DNA of 64,000 nt. Origin: Opitutaceae bacterium. Lineage in GTDB: Bacteria; Verrucomicrobiota; Verrucomicrobiia; Opitutales; Opitutaceae. Location: the NCBI GenBank assembly GCA_023269585.1, contig JAHFTC010000001.1:1-64000 (forward strand). Reading direction: 5' to 3'. Both the position numbers and the translations under genes were made by a program. The notes under the pieces are model-generated. The model had not been told where the DNA came from, searched no databases, and saw only the letters and a list, made by a program, of their open reading frames with translations. Positions 59,911 through 64,000 of the stretch are shown piece after piece (within the stretch, counting starts at the first letter, position 1; the number at the start of each line of letters is the position of its first letter).

Positions 59911-60444
59911 TCAGGCCAGGGAGAACTGCTGCGTGCCGTTGGGCATCTTCATCGAGATGGCACCGCTCTTGACCTCGATGCTGATGGTGCGGTTCTGGGT
60001 GCCACCGACATCGTGGATCGAGGGCCGCAGGCCGTTGGCGCGGAACCAGGCCTCGAGCGCCTGGATGTTGCGTTCGCCGATCTTGAAGGGGTCGGTGCCG
60101 TTGAGGACGCTGGCGCCGCCGGCGACGAAGTATTTGGCGCGCTTCATGTCGCCCTTCACGCCGGTGAAGGCGCGGAAAAGCCCGGGCAGGCCCGTGTCGG
60201 CAAACATCGAGGGCTGGTTCTTCGCCTTGTCGGGAGAAATGCTCGAATCGGGCAACATGTAGTGCAACAACCCGGAGGCCTTGGTCACGGGATCGTAGGC
60301 GATCAGGCCGATGCACGACCCGAGTGCGTAGGTGGTGAGGATCGCGTTGTTGTTGTTGGACACCGCCATATCGCCGACGCCAACCACGACACGTTGGGCA
60401 AACAACGTGCCGAGTCCCGCTGCAGAGAGGGTGGGTGACGCCAT
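59911..60444 (-). CDS. cheD: Chemoreceptor glutamine deamidase CheD
   Basis: A 177-residue CheD. It contains VVVGVGDMAVSNNNN, the catalytic-Cys motif ALGSCIGLIAYDP with the matching His in ASGLLHYMLPDS, KAKYFVAGGASVLNG-type text (KRAKYFVAGGASVLNGTDPF), KIGERNIQALEAWF and IHDVGGTQNRTISIEVKSG. CheD deamidates Gln to Glu in chemoreceptors and interacts with CheC in some species. The receptor at 5033-6517 is a candidate substrate. The ATG at 60444 is used; a longer frame merges with korB in another reading frame and is spurious. Confidence 0.9.
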   Translation of the reverse strand: MASPTLSAAGLGTLFAQRVVVGVGDMAVSNNNNAILTTYALGSCIGLIAYDPVTKASGLLHYMLPDSSISPDKAKNQPSMFADTGLPGLFRAFTGVKGDMKRAKYFVAGGASVLNGTDPFKIGERNIQALEAWFRANGLRPSIHDVGGTQNRTISIEVKSGAISMKMPNGTQQFSLA

Positions 60445-60615
60445 GGAGATCGAAGAAAGGGCGGTTGCCCGAGGCCGGCCGCCGGGCGATGGTGCGCGGC
60501 AAACCGGGTCGGCTGACCTAGGTTGTTCTATTCGGTTGGGGGGCGGGGAACTTGAGGCGGAAAGCAGGCCGGCCGGAGCTTGAATCCGGCGCAATCCTCG
60601 CGACCGACGGACACG

Positions 60616-60645
60616 AAAAAGGCCGCAAGCCAAAGGCTTGCGGCC
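60616..60645 (-). terminator. Rho-independent terminator of korAB
   Basis: GGCCGCAAGC (60621-60630) pairs perfectly with GCTTGCGGCC (60636-60645) over CAAAG. Five A residues at 60616-60620 become a T run on the minus strand. It lies 32 bases beyond the korB stop. Confidence 0.93.
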
Positions 60646-60677
60646 GCGGTGGAAGGGGAAGGCGTTCCGCCTCAGCG

Positions 60678-61589
60678 TCACTTCATCCGGTTGAAGGCGG
60701 TCTGGAGCAGGGTGAGGCCGTCGGCGCCCTTGGCCTTCTCCTGCGCGTGGGCCATGAGCTGGGCTTCGCGGACGTTCTTGGTCGGCTCCTTGACCTCGTA
60801 GTAGACGCCGAACACGCCGGGGCTCGGGATCGAGGCGAGTTTGAAGGCGGCGTTGAGGTCGGTGACGTCGTGCGCCTTCTCGTCGATGGTCTCGAACTTG
60901 CCGCCCTTGCGGGGGTTCATGTTGTCGTAGGCGTCCTCGAAGAACTCGGAGCAGTGTGTCATGACTTCGACCACGCTGAAGCCGTCGTGCTTCATGGCGC
61001 GCTCGATGAGATCGGACATGTGCTGGAGCTGGCCGACGTAGGCGCGGGCGACGAAGGTGGCGCCGGTGCCGAGCAGGCGGCGCATCGGGTTGATGGCGGG
61101 ATCGATCGCGCCGGTGGGGTCGGACTTGGACTTGAAGCCGACGGGGGACGTGGGCGAGGTCTGCTTCTTGGTGAGGCCGTACACCGAGTTGTCCATGATG
61201 ACGTAGGTCATCTTGATGTTCTTGCGCGCGGTGTGGTCGAGGTGGTTGCCGCCGATGGAGAAACCGTCGCCGTCGCCGCCGAAGACGACAACGTGGAGGT
61301 CGTCGCGGCCGAGGCTGACGCCGGTGGCGAAGGCGAGGGCGCGGCCGTGGATGAAGTGGCAGCCGTGGGTGTTGACGAAGTAGGGCAGGCGCGAGGAGCA
61401 GCCGATGCCGGTCACGGTGACGAGCTTGTGCTGCGGGATCTGCAGCTTCTCGAGCACGCGCTGGAAGGCCCCGAGGACGGCGAAGTCGCCGCAGCCGGGG
61501 CACCACGTGGGAGTGTCGGCCTTGAGGCTCGCCTTGTTGACGGTGCAGAGGGGCGCTTCGGCGGGAGTCGGGCAGGTGAGGGAGAACAT
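60678..61589 (-). CDS. korB: 2-oxoacid:ferredoxin oxidoreductase subunit beta
   Basis: A 303-residue TPP-binding beta subunit. It has TWCPGCGDFAVLGAFQRVL (the WCxGCG motif), TGIGCSSRLPYFVNTHGCHF, HGRALAFATGVSLG, the TPP/Mg motif VVFGGDGDGFSIGGNHLDHT and NSVYGLTKKQTSPTSPVGFK. This is the KorB/2-oxoglutarate-type beta subunit that decarboxylates a 2-oxoacid to acyl-CoA with reduction of ferredoxin, or runs in reverse. It follows korA with a 47-base gap on the same strand. ATG at 61589 is chosen. A strong terminator follows. Confidence 0.92.
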   Translation of the reverse strand: MFSLTCPTPAEAPLCTVNKASLKADTPTWCPGCGDFAVLGAFQRVLEKLQIPQHKLVTVTGIGCSSRLPYFVNTHGCHFIHGRALAFATGVSLGRDDLHVVVFGGDGDGFSIGGNHLDHTARKNIKMTYVIMDNSVYGLTKKQTSPTSPVGFKSKSDPTGAIDPAINPMRRLLGTGATFVARAYVGQLQHMSDLIERAMKHDGFSVVEVMTHCSEFFEDAYDNMNPRKGGKFETIDEKAHDVTDLNAAFKLASIPSPGVFGVYYEVKEPTKNVREAQLMAHAQEKAKGADGLTLLQTAFNRMK

Positions 61590-61636
61590 GGGGAAACGGT
61601 TTCGAGTTTCGGGTTTTGGGTTCTCGTGTTCTCGCC

Positions 61637-63466
61637 TCAGCGGGCGATCGGGGTGGCGTCGAGGCGGGCGACGCCGTCGACGATCTCCTTCACCTTGAAG
61701 GTGAGGCCGTCGGTCTTGGTGATGCTGCGGATGGCGGGGTTGCAGTAACGGGCGCGGAGGATGGTCGCGAGCTGGCCGAAGCCGTAGAGGCCTTCGTCGT
61801 TGATTTCGACGACGTCGATCTGGCGGAATTTGGCGAAGATGGCCTCGAGGCCGAGCGGCAACGGGCTGATGTGGCGCAGGTGGAGGTGGCCGACCTTGCG
61901 CCCTTGCGCGCGCAGGGCGTTGGCGGCCTCGCGGACCTGGCCGTAGGTGGAGCCCCAGCCGACGAGCAGGACATCGCCCTCGGCGTCGCCGTAGACTTCG
62001 GGCACGGGGAGCTTGGCGGCGAGGGCCTTGATCTTCTCGCGGCGGCGCGCGGTCATCTTCTGGTGGTTGGGCGCGCTGGCGTTGGGGTGGCCGGCTTCGT
62101 CGTGCTCCAGGCCGGTGACGAGCGGGTACTTCGCGCCGACCATCGGCGTGCCCGGCGGCACGTGGTGGGTGGGCTTGGCGTGCGAGTAGGCGAGGTAGTC
62201 GCCCTCGAGCGCCTTCAATTCGAGGCCCGGCTGCACATAGAGTTTCTGGAGGTCGGGTTCGGGGAAGGCGCCGATGCGGGTCGAGAGCGCCTGATCGGAG
62301 AGCACGATGACCGGCACGGAGTATTCCTTGGCCAACTGCACCGCCTCGTACGCCGCGTAGAAGCAATCGCCCACGGAGCAGGGCGCGAGCACGATGCGCG
62401 GGGCGTCGCCGTGGGTGCCCCCGACGGCTTGGAGGAGATCGCTCTGTTCGACCATGGTCGGCAAGCCGGTGCTGGGACCGCCGCGCTGGACGTTCACGAT
62501 GACGAGCGGCATCTCGGCCATGACGCCCCAGCCGAGGGCTTCCATCTTGAGCGACATGCCCGGGCCGGAGGTATTGGTCACGGCGACATGGCCGGCGTAG
62601 GAGAAGCCGAGCGCGGTGGCGATGGCGGCGATCTCGTCCTCGCACTGCACGTACATGCCGCCGTATTTCGGCAGCGCGCCGCGCAGATCCTCCATGATGC
62701 TGGAGGCGGGGGTGATCGGGTAGGCGGCGCCGAAGCGCACGCCGGCGGTGATCAGGCCCATGACGATGGCCTGGTTGCCATCCATCGTGACGATGGGGCG
62801 GCCGTCGGCGGTTTTGCCGGTGCGGGCCGGGCCGAACTCGAAGGCGGCGCGGAGCTCGTCGCCAAGGTCGTAGGCGAAGCCGGCGTCGAAGGTCTGGAGG
62901 GAGTTGCGCAGGACATCCTCGGACTTCTTGCCGAAGCGCTCCTGCATGATGCCCTTGAGCTTCTCGACGTTGAGGTTGAAGAGGCGGGCGAGCAGGCCGA
63001 GCACGTAGATGTTCTTGCCCTTGTCCTTGGCGTTGCCGCCCACGGCCTCGACGGTGGCGGTGGTGATCGGCACGCCGACGTGGCGCACGCGTTTGTCGGT
63101 CTCGTCGGGTTTGACGTGGTCGGAATCGTAGAGGAGCACGCCGCCGTCGCGCAGTTGGGCGCGGTGGGCTTCGTAGCTGTGCTGGTAGAACGCGACGAGG
63201 AGGTCGGAGCGGTCGCCGGGCGAGAGAATCTCGCCGCTGCCCATGCGGACCTGGAAGATCGACGGGCCGCCGGAGATCGTGGCGGGGATCGTCATGAACG
63301 TCATCACTTCCTGGTCGCTCCGGCCGGCGAGCCGGGCGAGGAAGCCGCCGATGGCCTGGATGCCGTCCTGGGAGTTGCCCGCGAGGCGGATGACGACGTC
63401 GCGAACGATCTGGCCGGAGAGGTTTGCAGTGGTAGCGATGGAGGGGGCGGAGCCAGCGTTTGCCAT
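61637..63466 (-). CDS. korA: 2-oxoacid:ferredoxin oxidoreductase subunit alpha (gamma-alpha fusion)
   Basis: A 609-residue subunit. The first 190 residues form the gamma domain (GQIVRDVVIRLAGNSQDGIQ, GGPSIFQVRMGSGEILSPGD). The alpha domain follows: IVTMDGNQAIVMGLITAGVR, YPITPASSIMEDLRGALPKY, VQCEDEIAAIATALGFSYAG, TNTSGPGMSLKMEALGWGVM and NVQRGGPSTGLPTMVEQSDL. The C-terminal part has DVLLVGWGSTYGQVREAANA. This gamma-alpha fusion plus a separate beta gene is the common two-subunit KOR arrangement. Both genes share one transcript. Expected role: oxidative or reductive TCA step with low-potential ferredoxin. Confidence 0.93.
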   Translation of the reverse strand: MANAGSAPSIATTANLSGQIVRDVVIRLAGNSQDGIQAIGGFLARLAGRSDQEVMTFMTIPATISGGPSIFQVRMGSGEILSPGDRSDLLVAFYQHSYEAHRAQLRDGGVLLYDSDHVKPDETDKRVRHVGVPITTATVEAVGGNAKDKGKNIYVLGLLARLFNLNVEKLKGIMQERFGKKSEDVLRNSLQTFDAGFAYDLGDELRAAFEFGPARTGKTADGRPIVTMDGNQAIVMGLITAGVRFGAAYPITPASSIMEDLRGALPKYGGMYVQCEDEIAAIATALGFSYAGHVAVTNTSGPGMSLKMEALGWGVMAEMPLVIVNVQRGGPSTGLPTMVEQSDLLQAVGGTHGDAPRIVLAPCSVGDCFYAAYEAVQLAKEYSVPVIVLSDQALSTRIGAFPEPDLQKLYVQPGLELKALEGDYLAYSHAKPTHHVPPGTPMVGAKYPLVTGLEHDEAGHPNASAPNHQKMTARRREKIKALAAKLPVPEVYGDAEGDVLLVGWGSTYGQVREAANALRAQGRKVGHLHLRHISPLPLGLEAIFAKFRQIDVVEINDEGLYGFGQLATILRARYCNPAIRSITKTDGLTFKVKEIVDGVARLDATPIAR

Positions 63467-63768
63467 GGGAATTGTGGCGAAGTTAGGGAAGCACGCGTGC
63501 GGGAGTCAATGAGCGTGCGCGAAGACAAGCTTCTTTTCTGCAGGCGAGGACCTCATGGTCGAAGTCGAGGCCCCGGAAACGTTCTGGAAGTCGCGCGAAC
63601 GAGGGTTTTCAATCGGTGCTTCCCGTTGGCACACGTCGGTATGCAATCACCTCTTACGCAGACTCGCTCCATTCAATTGCGGTCCGGGCCGGCCGCGGTG
63701 CGGTCCGGGGCCGCCCGGGCGGCGCGGGCCGGTTCGCCGGGCCGAGAGGGCGCCAATCTCGGGCAACC
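63467..63768. other. Intergenic region between divergent korA and the SulP gene
   Basis: No supported gene in 302 bases. This stretch must hold the promoters of korAB (leftward) and the SulP gene (rightward). AT content is higher at 63590-63680 than around it, but no clear operator or riboswitch was recognised. Confidence 0.5.
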
Positions 63769-64000
63769 ATGAACTTCGTCTCTCCGCTGCGGGCGGGGCT
63801 GTTCGGCCGGTTTGCCGGCTTGGACAAGGACCAGCTGCGTCGCGACCTGCTCGCGGGGCTCAACGTGATGACGATGGCCTTGCCGCTCTCGATGGCGTTC
63901 GCCATCGCGTCCGGCGTGACGCCGGAGCGCGGCCTGTACACGGCGATCATCGGCGGCGCGATCGTGGCGGCGCTGGGTGGTTCGCGCGTGCAGATCGGCG
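63769..64000 (+). CDS. SulP-family anion transporter, N-terminal part
   Basis: The gene runs off the right edge; 77 codons are visible. It reads MNFVSPLRAGLFGRFAGLDK, then DQLRRDLLAGLNVMTMALPL, SMAFAIASGVTPERGLYTAI and IGGAIVAALGGSRVQIG. The RRDLLAGLxV...LPxxMAFAIASGVxPExGLYTAII pattern and the GGSRVQIGG ending are the standard start of SulP/SLC26 sulfate or bicarbonate transporters. Whether a STAS domain follows cannot be seen. The ATG at 63769 fits the family start. Confidence 0.9.
   Translation, partial: MNFVSPLRAGLFGRFAGLDKDQLRRDLLAGLNVMTMALPLSMAFAIASGVTPERGLYTAIIGGAIVAALGGSRVQIG

Overview
This 64 kb window is high-GC bacterial chromosome (roughly two thirds G+C by eye) with dense genes, short gaps and long meaningless antisense reading frames. 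The best guess is a verrucomicrobial chromosome, probably Opitutaceae-like. That is an inference from gene content: a PEP-CTERM protein, a large secreted glycoside hydrolase with an Ig-like domain, a BamA/Skp/LpxD outer-membrane block, a KorAB-type 2-oxoacid:ferredoxin oxidoreductase and many hybrid kinases. No rRNA gene is present; one tRNA-Gln(TTG) is.

Layout. 1-4084: start of rsmI (cut by the edge), a small lipoprotein, rlmN, a CLC transporter, a GIY-YIG protein and tRNA-Gln. 4449-9162: a secreted sensor protein, a chemoreceptor, proS, clpS and a clpS-coupled gene. 9173-12476: a small Cys-rich membrane protein and a FixI/CopA-type P-type ATPase whose reading frame carries three repeat-derived insertions. 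12547-22625: a GH-A clan hydrolase, UspA, a REC-kinase, a degenerate FmdB protein, a MASE1/CHASE hybrid kinase and a hypothetical gene. 22818-30076: a 56-aa membrane protein, an RlmI-like methyltransferase, a giant hybrid kinase with repeated beta-rich modules, an acidic-tailed protein and pyrD.

30257-35203: a REP/RAYT island (a REP-associated tyrosine transposase between arrays of paired palindromes) joined directly to a znuA-znuC-lipoprotein-znuB zinc uptake cluster that is itself full of short repeats. 35433-44742: a DUF1015 protein, then a same-strand run dnaB-bamA-skp-lpxD-prs-htrA. 45103-53733: pyrE, an HTH-MBL hydrolase, a PEP-CTERM protein, a CoA-transferase/GNAT fusion, a UbiB-like kinase with a phasin-like protein, a DUF4199 membrane protein, an Smr protein and an aldose epimerase. 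53879-57601: a membrane proteolysis/scaffold operon nfeD-nfeD-floA-hypothetical. 57751-64000: hypothetical envelope proteins, cheD, korB, korA and the start of a SulP transporter.

The most unusual theme is repeats. The RAYT locus has 98-bp double-palindrome units at a 113-bp period. Related hairpins sit elsewhere in the window, and in two places the repeat supplies the stop codon of a gene. A second, heterogeneous class of word-like degenerate repeats fills intergenic gaps and has entered coding sequence in frame (P-type ATPase, ZnuA, ZnuC). All functional calls are from sequence reading only; no database search was run.
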